Positions 9,801-16,473 of a stretch of DNA of 64,000 nucleotides are shown one piece after another; the stretch's first letter is position 1, and each line of letters starts with the position of its first letter. The DNA comes from Lichenicoccus sp964247695 (GTDB taxonomy: Bacteria; Pseudomonadota; Alphaproteobacteria; Acetobacterales; Acetobacteraceae). The stretch covers positions 1-64,000 of the forward strand of contig CAXTVI010000018.1 in NCBI GenBank assembly GCA_964247695.1, read 5' to 3'. A program made the position numbers and the translations under genes. The notes beneath the pieces are model-generated. The model did no database searches. It saw only the letters and a list, made by a program, of their open reading frames with translations, and was not told the DNA's origin.

Positions 9801-10451
9801 GGACGCGAGTCAATCATCGGAGGTGGTGGCGACACGACGATCACGGGCGGTAACGCCGCCGACGTGATCTTCACCGGCGGCGGCAACTCGACGGTGTTCG
9901 ATGGCACGGCCGGCGGCGACATAGTCGTGGGAGGCGCCGGGAGCGTGACCCTGACCGCGCAGAAGGGAGACGCGGTCTTCGGCGGAACCGGAGCGCTTTC
10001 GGTGAGCGGCAGCACGAGCGGGGCAGATTCCATCCTGGGCGGCTCGGGCTCGCTGGTCGTCAACGGCCGCGGCGGAAACATGCTCGTCGTGGCTGGAACC
10101 TCCACCTCCCAGATCCATACCGGTAACGGCGCCAGCCTGATCTTCGGGTCGTCCGGCAACACGACGTTGACGGGTGGTAACGGCTCCATGCAGGTGCTGC
10201 TGGGCTCGGGAAATCTTCTGATCGGGGAAGGTGCCGGTCCTGCGAGCTATGATGTCGTGAATGGGCTTGCTGGCGGCACGGCGGCCATCTTCGGCTTTCG
10301 TCCCGGCATCGACAAGATCGACCTCTTTGGCTACAGCCAATCCGGGACACATATCGCGACGGGCTCCGGTTCCACCCTGATAAGCCTGTCGGACGGCACG
10401 AAAATCGAGCTCGTCGGCGTCAGCAGTATCGGTAACAGCGTCATCGGCTGA
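6882..10451 (+). CDS. Large repeat-rich surface/secreted protein with three 110-residue repeats and a glycine-rich RTX-like tail
   Basis: A 1189-residue Gly/Ser/Thr/Ala-rich protein with no N-terminal signal peptide. Residues 1-520 look like beta-strand-repeat (solenoid/adhesin) sequence. Three tandem repeats of exactly 110 residues follow (527-636, 637-746, 747-856), each with a PTDPNY or PSDPNY motif and ending SFTY.VADP.GN, as in cadherin-like/Ig-like adhesin repeats. Residues about 857-1135 are glycine-rich, with degenerate GG.G-type turns resembling RTX nonapeptides. The last 53 residues (FGFRPGIDKIDLFGY near 1137 onward) resemble the C-terminal end of type I secretion substrates. Type I export is inference: no ABC exporter, membrane fusion protein or TolC gene is nearby. 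The exact role (adhesin, S-layer-like or biofilm matrix) cannot be told. Confidence 0.7.
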   Translation: MSNPSGTPSTTADDYLWVGVNGESWDAAGDWEDTTTATDPAPYVPGTLTAATITGPTGSTTEAIRDGGSAASLALTGSLNLSGNILISGALTIGSTVTTPATTDSGASTTLLSGSLSASGVIETDSISLLEGTLSLAGTADLSSTGPILIGSEAAYDSATGTYATTLDLAAGAKLSTMGDLSTVSGTLNDVDATMSIGGSLNLGEVEDLYGYSYFVGSAGSLSISSGGSLSVAGAFNQVQGLITVDGQGSKLIVDGAFTAETGSYYSYGGFESPAPIIGSLAVVDGAFAQLGRVVLDAPPQDSYSPAEAGIYVDATSSMEIGTTGAAAAGTITIDATKAITVNTSAILSGNLVDNGTLTINSGSLGLSGTLSGNGTIAVEANGTVGQSGNMAGNLLIDIGDDAAFMTGGGTAAAGDTIDFVGTGGELFIGTTIETSTGTAEYPLDIFDADIKGFQAGDSIVLAQSVTAATYTAASGSGAGTLVLTDGTATVETLTLTGDFSGDRFVVSSTPGSASITVASKDTNLADYPVATGTALAVTENPAATPIGIAAPTDPNYSAAQLTITVTGLPTDGTVTLADGIAVTTGMLLSSDELTGLELASTTGNFAQSSSFTYAVADPVGNVSTGTATLQVVPALGDPVVAAAVLAVAENAASTAIGIVAPTDPNYVPGKLAVTATGLPTNGTVTLADGTAVTAGMLLSSAQLSSLRFTPTAGQFGQSSSFTYSVADPAGNAATSAATLRIGPALGNPVVPATTLTVIEDATATAIGIAAPSDPNYNTAQLTITATALPTDGTVTLADGTVVTAGMQLSSAQLSSLQFTPTAGDFSHSSSFTYSVADPAGNAATGTATLNIGTNDITFGSGAQKYSAAANTTIQLTDGNDTITAAAGNVTVGGGSGQLFFAGGIGSSLVSGGSGSATILGGAGGGQFTGGSAGQNILVSQGSAGSDTTLTGVAAGDVLFGSAPGNDYLDAGQGRESIIGGGGDTTITGGNAADVIFTGGGNSTVFDGTAGGDIVVGGAGSVTLTAQKGDAVFGGTGALSVSGSTSGADSILGGSGSLVVNGRGGNMLVVAGTSTSQIHTGNGASLIFGSSGNTTLTGGNGSMQVLLGSGNLLIGEGAGPASYDVVNGLAGGTAAIFGFRPGIDKIDLFGYSQSGTHIATGSGSTLISLSDGTKIELVGVSSIGNSVIG
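8460..9449 (+). repeat. Three tandem 330-bp coding repeats
   Basis: The units 8460-8789, 8790-9119 and 9120-9449 each encode 110 residues of the surface protein with no length change. Units 2 and 3 are the most alike (shared VTLADGT, SSAQLSSL, FTPTAG and YSVADPAGNAAT). The exact period suggests unit duplication followed by drift. Confidence 0.85.
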
Positions 10452-10494
10452 TCGGTAGCTCACGGAAGTCCTGGGCAACTCCGGCAGGCTGGGA

Positions 10495-10511
10495 CAGGGG
10501 CTCGGCCCCTG
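10495..10511. terminator. Hairpin between convergent genes
   Basis: CAGGGGC (10495-10501) pairs perfectly with GCCCCTG (10505-10511) around a 3-base loop, between the surface-protein gene and the convergent cation-efflux gene. It could serve both directions. No T-run on either strand, so the call is tentative. Confidence 0.35.
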
Positions 10512-10579
10512 GACCAGGCCAGATCAAGCCACCGGTCCCAATCGGGCAAGCCTGCCTCGAGCGGGTCCGTGACAGCGGC

Positions 10580-11509
10580 TCAAGCTGCCGGGGGCGCGCT
10601 GACCCGGGTGTCCAGCCGCTCGTCGTCGATGCCGAGCGGTTCGAGATGGGCGGTGACCTCGACCGTGCCGGACAGGATCGCGCCGACCGCCGCCTCGGTG
10701 ATGTCGCCGATCTCGTGGCCACGCTCGACGCTGAGATCGCCATCCACCTCCAGGTGGTACTCGACGAAGGTGCGGTCGCCGGCGAAGCGCGTGCGCAGGT
10801 CGTGCAGGCTGCGCGCGCCCTTGCAGGCCAGCACCGCCTGCCGGATGCGCTGCCGGTCTTCGGTGGGCAGCTCGCGGTCGAGCAGTTGCAGCAGCGCCTC
10901 GTTGGCGATGTTGCGCGCACTCCACAGCATCGCGCCGGAGATCGCCAGCGCGAAGGCCGGGTCGGCGCGCGACCAGCCGGTCAGGCGGGTGACGCCGAGC
11001 GCCACCAGCACGGCGGCATTCACCGCGACATCGGTCAGGTAGTGCGCGCGATCGGCGGCGATCGCGGTCGAGCCGGTGCGGCGGACCACCCAGCTCTGCA
11101 TCGCCACCAGCCCGGTGGCGGCCAGCAGGCTGAGCGCGATCACCCACAGGCCGATACCCAGGTCGTGCAGCCGCTCCGGGAACACCAGGCGCTGCAGCGA
11201 CTGGATGGCCAGCACCAGCGCGGCACCGGCCAGGAAGGTCGCCTGGGTGAAGCCTGCGACCGCCTCGCCCTTGCCGTGGCCGAAGCGATGGTCACGGTCC
11301 GGCGGCCGCTCGGCGTAGCGGACGCCGAAGAACGTCACCAGGCTGGCGCTGGTGTCGACCAGCGCGTCCACCGTCGAGGTCAGCAGCGCGACCGAGCCGG
11401 TTGCCAGCCACGCCAGCAGCTTGACCACCACCAGGATCACCGCGACGACCAGGCTGGCCTGGCTCGCGAACTTCCTCAGTGGTGCTCCATTCCGACCTTG
11501 CCTGGACAT
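10580..11509 (-). CDS. Cation diffusion facilitator (FieF-like) metal efflux protein
   Basis: A 309-residue inner-membrane antiporter of the CDF family, with several predicted membrane helices in the first about 200 residues and a cytoplasmic C-terminal domain. The FieF site-A ligands are all present: D48 and D52 (TVDALVDT), H156 and D160 (HYLTD). They are colinear with E. coli FieF D45/D49/H153/D157 at a constant offset of 3. The family motif HRFGHGK is at 74-80. An Asp rather than His at the first position is typical of members that accept Fe/Zn/Cd/Mn, so the substrate is not decided. It lies 64 bases downstream of the DMT permease gene on the same strand. Confidence 0.9.
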   Translation of the reverse strand: MSRQGRNGAPLRKFASQASLVVAVILVVVKLLAWLATGSVALLTSTVDALVDTSASLVTFFGVRYAERPPDRDHRFGHGKGEAVAGFTQATFLAGAALVLAIQSLQRLVFPERLHDLGIGLWVIALSLLAATGLVAMQSWVVRRTGSTAIAADRAHYLTDVAVNAAVLVALGVTRLTGWSRADPAFALAISGAMLWSARNIANEALLQLLDRELPTEDRQRIRQAVLACKGARSLHDLRTRFAGDRTFVEYHLEVDGDLSVERGHEIGDITEAAVGAILSGTVEVTAHLEPLGIDDERLDTRVSAPPAA

Positions 11510-11573
11510 GCCCCGGTTTCGACTTGCTGGCGCGCACGATCAGCGGCTCAGCCCGCGCGGTCAATCTCGACCG

Positions 11574-12521
11574 TCATCCGGTCACGCGCGGGAAGCCCGC
11601 GGCGACGAGTCCGGCGGTCGCCGGCGGGACATGCCGCGACGGGCTCGCATGCAGCATAAGCAGTCCGAACACCACGGCGGCAATCCCGGCCCATTGATGC
11701 AGCGCGACCTGCTCCTTGATCAGCAGCCGCGCCAGCAGCACGGTCACCACGCTGGCAAGCGACGCGAGCACCGTCGGCACCGCCACGTTGCCGCCGCTCA
11801 CCGCGAGGGTGAGCGCCACGAACGCCCCGGAGGCGGCGAGCCCGGTGCCGAGCACCACCGGCAGTTGCGCCACACTCGGCCGCGACAGGTCGCGTCGCAT
11901 GATCCTGCCCACGCTGCCGAGCAGCGCGCAGCCGAGCACGTAGTAGAGCCAGACCGGGATCAGATGGCCCAGCCGCGGCACGGCAAAGCGCGCCTGCACG
12001 CAGAAGCCGACGCCGTACAGCAGGGCGGCAAGGCTGGCGAGGCCGACGCCACTTCCGGCCGCGACCGGCTCGGAACGGGGCAAGGTCCGTGCCGGAACCG
12101 AAGCGAGCGCTGCACCCGCGACCGCAACCGCGATGCCGCCCAGGGCCACCAGGCCGAGCGGCTCGCCCAGCAGCATCGACAGCAGGGCGGTTATGGCGCC
12201 GTAGGTCGCCACGATCGGCATCACCACCGAGAACCGGCCGATGGTCAGCGCGCGGTAGAAGATCGCGGTCGCCGCCAGGATCGTCATGTTCGAGGCGATC
12301 GCGACAGCCCATACCGTCCAAGGCTCGGCAAATGCGGCGCGAGCGGCCCCGTTGCCGGAGGCATCGAGCGCGATCCACAGGCTCAGCAGCGACGCCGAAC
12401 AAAGCTCGCCCCAGAACAGGGTCCGCCAGACGCCGACCGCCCGGCTCGAGAACTTCGCCACGAAGTCGCTGACGCCATACAGGAGGGCCGTGAGCAGGCC
12501 GAATTCGATTGCGGGATCCAT
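11574..12521 (-). CDS. DMT-superfamily (EamA) permease
   Basis: A 315-residue protein with about ten hydrophobic helices arranged as two EamA repeats (about residues 1-145 and 160-305), as in drug/metabolite transporters. The substrate cannot be predicted from sequence. The start at 12521 gives the usual length, but no clear Shine-Dalgarno sequence is seen there. It sits between the hybrid kinase gene (106 bases upstream) and the cation efflux gene, all on the minus strand. Confidence 0.85.
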   Translation of the reverse strand: MDPAIEFGLLTALLYGVSDFVAKFSSRAVGVWRTLFWGELCSASLLSLWIALDASGNGAARAAFAEPWTVWAVAIASNMTILAATAIFYRALTIGRFSVVMPIVATYGAITALLSMLLGEPLGLVALGGIAVAVAGAALASVPARTLPRSEPVAAGSGVGLASLAALLYGVGFCVQARFAVPRLGHLIPVWLYYVLGCALLGSVGRIMRRDLSRPSVAQLPVVLGTGLAASGAFVALTLAVSGGNVAVPTVLASLASVVTVLLARLLIKEQVALHQWAGIAAVVFGLLMLHASPSRHVPPATAGLVAAGFPRVTG

Positions 12522-12627
12522 GCGACGGAGGTGCCCACGGGCCAGCCGCTTTGCAACACAAAGCTGCGGCGCGGGTGCGACTTCAACCCAGACCTGTCGC
12601 TATCGCGGCCCTCTCCGGTTCCTCACG

Positions 12628-14271
12628 CTACGGCTGCCGGTATCGATCATCACGCGCCGGCCCGGCACCCGCGCTATCCGCGCGATGCTCCGCCAGCATG
12701 GTCGCGATCCGCGCGGTCATCATCTCGAGGGAGAACGGCTTCGAGATGATCTCCACGCCGGGCGCCATCTGCTGCGTGTCCAGCGCGCGGCCGGCATAGC
12801 CGGTGATCAGCAGCACCGGCAGGTTGGGACGCGTGGCGCGGGCCACCTCGACCAGCTGCTGTCCATCCAGGCCGGGCAGTCCGACATCGGTGAGCAGCAC
12901 GTCGAGCCGCTGGTGCGAGTGCAGCATGCGAAGCGCGTCCGGGCCATCCCCCGCCTCGAGCACGATGCAGCCGAGATTCTGCAGGCTGTCGGAGATGTGC
13001 GCCCGTATGTCGGCCTCGTCCTCCACCAGCAGCACGACCGCGCCGGCCAGCGTCGCGGCGCGCTCGGCATTGCGCGGATCGTCAGGCGACCAGGCCACGA
13101 CGGGAGCCTTGATCCCCTGTCCGACATGGCGCGGCAGGTAGATCTTGAAGCAGGTACCCGCGCCCGGGGCGCTGTTCACCCTGATCGCGCCGCCCGTCTG
13201 CTGCACGAAGCCATACACCTGCGACAGCCCCAGGCCGGTACCCTGGCCGATCGGCTTGGTGGTGAAGAACGGCTCGAACACGCGCGCCATGGTCGCGGGC
13301 GGCATCCCGACGCCGCTGTCGGCAACGCTGATCTCGACGAAGTCGCCGGGGAGCGCCTCGTCGTGGTCGTACAGGTCGTCCTGGCCCAGATGCGCATCCG
13401 CCGTCCCGATCGTCAGCGTGCCGCCATCCGGCATCGCGTCGCGCGCGTTGATCGCGAGGTTCAGCAACGCGCTTTCGAGCTGGTTCGCATCCGTCAGCGC
13501 AGGCCAGCCGCTGCCGGACAGCCGCACCTGCACGTTGATCGCGGGCCCGACGGAGCGCCGGATCAGCTCGGCCATGTCATGCACCAGCGTGTCCGGCTTG
13601 ATCTCGCGCGAGTTGAGCGCCTGCCGGCGGGAAAAGGCGAGCAGCCGGTGGGTCAGCGACGCGGCCCGCTCGAGCGCACGCCGGGTGGTGACTGTATAGA
13701 GACGCGCCTCCTCCAGCCGCCCCTGCGAGGTCCGCAGCTCCATCAGGTCCAGGCTGCCGGAGATGGTCTGCAGCATGTTGTTGAAGTCGTGCGCGATGCC
13801 GCCGGTGAGCTGTCCGACCGCCTCCATTTTCTGCGCCTGGTGCAGTCGCTCCTCGCTCTCGCGCAGCGCCGCGTTCGCAGCCCGCAACTGGGCCGGGGAC
13901 GGCAACGCCAACGCCTGCGGCATCAGGCGCCAGAGCAGCAGGGCGGTGATCAGGGATACCGCGGCCGTGGCCGCCTTCACGATCGCCTCTGTGCCGTAGG
14001 CGGGGACCCAGAGGGTCAGCACGTCAAGGAGATGCGTGGCCCCGCAGAGCAGGATGAAGGCCGCGAACAGCCCGAACACCGGCCGGAACACCAGGTCCTG
14101 CCGGCGTCGCACGAACACCAGGAGCGCCACCGGGATGGTGAAGTAAGCGACAGCGATGCCGGAGTCCGCAACGACGTACGTCCAGATCAGCCCCGGCTGC
14201 CAGAGCAGGCAGAAGCCGTGCGGGGTCAGCCCCGCCGGGTCGAACAGCCACCCCGCCAGAGCCTGAACCAT
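12628..14271 (-). CDS. Hybrid sensor histidine kinase with an ethylene-receptor-like N-terminal membrane domain
   Basis: A 547-residue protein. Residues about 30-120 form three membrane helices that match the ethylene-binding domain of plant ETR1. D36, Y43, P47, C76 and H80 correspond to ETR1 D25, Y32, P36, C65 and H69 with a constant offset of 11 and no gaps; C65/H69 are the copper ligands in ETR1. The shared motif is LCGATHL. There is no GAF domain: a short linker (about 122-145) leads to HisKA with H161 in GGIAHDFNN. The HATPase follows (N-box near 271-278, DSGVGM 318-323, GTGLGLS 344-350), then a receiver with acceptor D462 and K511. It probably autophosphorylates H161 and relays to D462 and an unknown partner. 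Ethylene as ligand is inference from the domain; another ligand is possible. Confidence 0.85.
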   Translation of the reverse strand: MVQALAGWLFDPAGLTPHGFCLLWQPGLIWTYVVADSGIAVAYFTIPVALLVFVRRRQDLVFRPVFGLFAAFILLCGATHLLDVLTLWVPAYGTEAIVKAATAAVSLITALLLWRLMPQALALPSPAQLRAANAALRESEERLHQAQKMEAVGQLTGGIAHDFNNMLQTISGSLDLMELRTSQGRLEEARLYTVTTRRALERAASLTHRLLAFSRRQALNSREIKPDTLVHDMAELIRRSVGPAINVQVRLSGSGWPALTDANQLESALLNLAINARDAMPDGGTLTIGTADAHLGQDDLYDHDEALPGDFVEISVADSGVGMPPATMARVFEPFFTTKPIGQGTGLGLSQVYGFVQQTGGAIRVNSAPGAGTCFKIYLPRHVGQGIKAPVVAWSPDDPRNAERAATLAGAVVLLVEDEADIRAHISDSLQNLGCIVLEAGDGPDALRMLHSHQRLDVLLTDVGLPGLDGQQLVEVARATRPNLPVLLITGYAGRALDTQQMAPGVEIISKPFSLEMMTARIATMLAEHRADSAGAGPARDDRYRQP

Positions 14272-14298
14272 GGCACATGATACGGCTGAACTTCACGA

Positions 14299-14313
14299 GA
14301 TTGTTATACAATC
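14299..14313 (-). promoter_or_regulatory. 15-bp palindrome with a -10-like core upstream of the ethylene-receptor-like kinase
   Basis: Arms GATTGT and ACAATC flank a 3-base spacer. Read on the minus strand the centre contains TATAAC, a plausible -10 element. It lies in the 58-bp gap between the folB stop and the kinase start, 28 bases from the ATG. It may be a promoter, an operator, or both. Confidence 0.45.
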
Positions 14314-14329
14314 CGTCGAGCCGGAGAAT

Positions 14330-14728
14330 TCAGGAGCGGCGCTCGATCTCCACCCCGACCGCGGCGATCTCCTCGAACACGTCGAGCTTCTCCACCCGGA
14401 CCCGCACCACCCGGATACGCGGATCGGCCAGCACGCCGGCGGCGATGCGTTCCGCCAGAGTCTCGACCAGGCGCACATGACCGTCGGCGATGATCCGCCG
14501 CACCAGCGTCACCACGCGCTCGTAGGACACCGTGCGCGACAGGTCGTCGCGCCCGACCGCGAGCCCCGGCTCGTCCTCGACGCCGAAATCGACATCGAGG
14601 CGGACGCGCTGGGTCACGCCGTGCTCGTGCGGATGCACGCCGATGGCGGCCGCGACCCGCATGTCGCGCAGGAACACGCGGCGCAGCGGCGGGTCGTCCG
14701 GCCAGGGCGGCAGCAGCGAGGCTGGCAT
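14330..14728 (-). CDS. folB: Dihydroneopterin aldolase
   Basis: A 132-residue enzyme of folate synthesis that cleaves 7,8-dihydroneopterin to 6-hydroxymethyl-dihydropterin and glycolaldehyde. Family signatures are visible: GVHPHEHG near residues 30-37, VSYERVV in the middle, and VRLVETLAERIA with PRIRVVRVRVEK toward the end. Length is normal (about 120-130). It is 7 bases downstream of the SDR gene that resembles pteridine reductases, so the two probably form a folate/pterin unit with recR, ybaB and dnaX upstream on the same strand. Confidence 0.9.
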   Translation of the reverse strand: MPASLLPPWPDDPPLRRVFLRDMRVAAAIGVHPHEHGVTQRVRLDVDFGVEDEPGLAVGRDDLSRTVSYERVVTLVRRIIADGHVRLVETLAERIAAGVLADPRIRVVRVRVEKLDVFEEIAAVGVEIERRS

Positions 14729-14735
14729 CTCCGGC

Positions 14736-15524
14736 CTACTCCTCGGGTGCTGCGTGGCCGGCGGGGGCCGGGTGCCACTGCAGGTGCTGGCCGCCGTCGA
14801 GCGCCAGCATCTGGCCGGTCACCGAAGGCAGGCAGAGCAAAGCCAGCGCGGCGCGGGCGACCTCGTCCGGATCGGTACCGCGGCCGAGCGGCACGCTGGC
14901 GCACTGCGCACGGAACTGCGCCTCGCTCTGGCGCGGGCTGGGCAGCGCCGGGCCGGGCCCGATGCCGTTCACCCGGATCCTCCTGGGCGCCAGCGCCAGC
15001 GCCATCGAGCGGGTGAGCGCCCAAAGCGCCGCCTTGGAGGCGGTGTAGGAGACGAAATGCGGCGTCAGCGACAACACCCGCTCGTCGAGCATGTTGAGCA
15101 CCATGCCCTCGCGGCCTTCCGGCAGGGCGCGGGCGAAGTCCTGCATCAGGAGGAACGGCGCACGCAGGTTGGGGCCGAGATGCGCGTCCCAGCTGGCTCG
15201 CGTCACGTCATGCCACTCGTCTCGCTCGAAGGTGCTGGCATTGTTCACCAGGACGCCCAGCGGCCCGAGCGCCGCCGCCGCCGCCGGACAGAGGGCCGCC
15301 ACCTCCTCCTCGGCCGCGAGATCGGCGACCAGCACGCAGGCGGAGACCCCGAGGGCGCGTATTTCGGCGGCGGTCCGTTCGGCGTCCTCGCGTCCGGAGC
15401 GGCAATGCAGCGCCACCGAAATCCCGGCACCCGCCAGCGCCAGCGCGATCGCGCGTCCCAGCCGGGCGCCCCCGCCCGTGACCAGGGCGGCCCGCGGGAT
15501 GGCCTCCGGGACCTGCAGCCTCAT
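14736..15524 (-). CDS. SDR-family oxidoreductase, probably pteridine reductase / FolM-like
   Basis: A 262-residue short-chain dehydrogenase with the nucleotide-binding motif TGGGARLGR near residues 16-24. The arginine in TGxxxRxG is typical of pteridine reductases and FolM (dihydromonapterin reductase). NNAS lies mid-protein and the catalytic YTASK near 160-164. Its ATG overlaps the recR stop by 4 bases (15521-15524), and folB follows after 7 bases. That context supports a pterin or dihydrofolate-type substrate; the general family is certain, the substrate is inferred. Confidence 0.75.
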   Translation of the reverse strand: MRLQVPEAIPRAALVTGGGARLGRAIALALAGAGISVALHCRSGREDAERTAAEIRALGVSACVLVADLAAEEEVAALCPAAAAALGPLGVLVNNASTFERDEWHDVTRASWDAHLGPNLRAPFLLMQDFARALPEGREGMVLNMLDERVLSLTPHFVSYTASKAALWALTRSMALALAPRRIRVNGIGPGPALPSPRQSEAQFRAQCASVPLGRGTDPDEVARAALALLCLPSVTGQMLALDGGQHLQWHPAPAGHAAPEE

Positions 15525-16114
15525 GACGCGCGACGCGCCATCAGGGCAGCCGCGAGCGTGCCGTCATCCAGCACATCGAGCGCACCGCCCATCGGCACCC
15601 CCTGTCCGACCCGGCTGATGGTGGCGCCGGTGTCCGCCAGGCGTTCGCTGAGCCAGTGCTGGGTGGTGGCGCCCTCCACGGTGGCGCCGAGGGCCAGGAT
15701 CACCTCGCGCACACCGCCGTCGGCGAGGCGCGCGAGCAACGGCGCGAGGTTGAGGTCCTCCGGTCCGATGCCGCCCAGCGGCGACAGCGTGCCGCCGAGC
15801 ACGTGGTAGAGGCCGCGATGCACCCCGGCCCGCTCCAGCGCCCAGAGGTCGCCCACGCCCTCGACGACGCAGACCAGGCCCCGGTCGCGGCCGGGGTCGC
15901 TGCAGATCGTGCAGGGGTCGCGGCTGTCGAGGTTGCCGCACAGGCCGCACGTCCGCACAGTACGCGCCGCCTGCTGCATGGCGTTGGCCAGCGGCAGCAG
16001 CCGGGCCTGCGGCTGGCGCAGCAGGCCTAGCGCCGCGCGTCGCGCCGAGCGCGGGCCGAGGCCGGGCAGCTTGCCGAGCAGCTCGATCAGCCGTTCGATT
16101 TCCGGACCACCCAT
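15521..16114 (-). CDS. recR: Recombination mediator protein RecR
   Basis: A 197-residue protein that loads RecA with RecO/RecF at single-strand gaps. It shows an N-terminal helix-hairpin-helix region (LPGLGPRSARRAA), a four-cysteine zinc finger (CGLCGN..DPCTIC, about residues 57-72) and a Toprim domain (VCVVEGVGDLWALE). It is part of the conserved dnaX-ybaB-recR set, 32 bases downstream of ybaB. Confidence 0.96.
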   Translation of the reverse strand: MGGPEIERLIELLGKLPGLGPRSARRAALGLLRQPQARLLPLANAMQQAARTVRTCGLCGNLDSRDPCTICSDPGRDRGLVCVVEGVGDLWALERAGVHRGLYHVLGGTLSPLGGIGPEDLNLAPLLARLADGGVREVILALGATVEGATTQHWLSERLADTGATISRVGQGVPMGGALDVLDDGTLAAALMARRAS

Positions 16115-16146
16115 GCGGCGCCCGCGTCAGCCGGTGGCCGGCTGCC

Positions 16147-16473
16147 TCAGAACGGCAGCTTCATGCCGGGCGGCAGGTTCAGGCCGCCGGTGACCTTCGA
16201 CATCTCGTCGGCGGTGCGCTCCTCAAGATGGCGCTTCGCCTCGGCGTGCGCCGCCACGATCAGGTCCTGCAGCATCTCCATCTCGGACGGATCGGCGAGC
16301 TTCGGATCGAGAGCGATGCGGCGCAGGTCGCCCTTGCCGGACAGGGTGACGGTGACCAGCCCGGCGCCGGCGCTGCCCTCGACCTCGAGCGCCTCGAGCT
16401 TGCCCTGCATCTCCTCCATCTTGGCCTGCATCTGGGACGCCTGCTTCATCAGCCCGGCAAGGTTCTTCATCAA
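16147..16473 (-). CDS. ybaB: YbaB/EbfC family nucleoid-associated protein
   Basis: A 108-residue DNA-binding protein that works as a dimer. It has the family opening MKNLAGLMKQASQMQAKMEEMQ, the central GxGLVTVTLSGKGDLRRIALDP region, and an amphipathic C-terminal helix. Its ATG overlaps the dnaX stop by 4 bases (16470-16473), the usual coupling in the dnaX-ybaB-recR operon. Confidence 0.95.
   Translation of the reverse strand: MMKNLAGLMKQASQMQAKMEEMQGKLEALEVEGSAGAGLVTVTLSGKGDLRRIALDPKLADPSEMEMLQDLIVAAHAEAKRHLEERTADEMSKVTGGLNLPPGMKLPF

Noticed and set aside
9460..10290. Classical RTX calcium-binding nonapeptide array
   Set aside because: Glycine-rich turns are present but the strict GGxGxDxUx pattern is not regular, so only RTX-like is claimed.
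12286..14280. 664-residue plus-strand frame opposite the hybrid kinase
   Set aside because: Histidine/arginine/glutamine-rich antisense frame without any recognisable motif.
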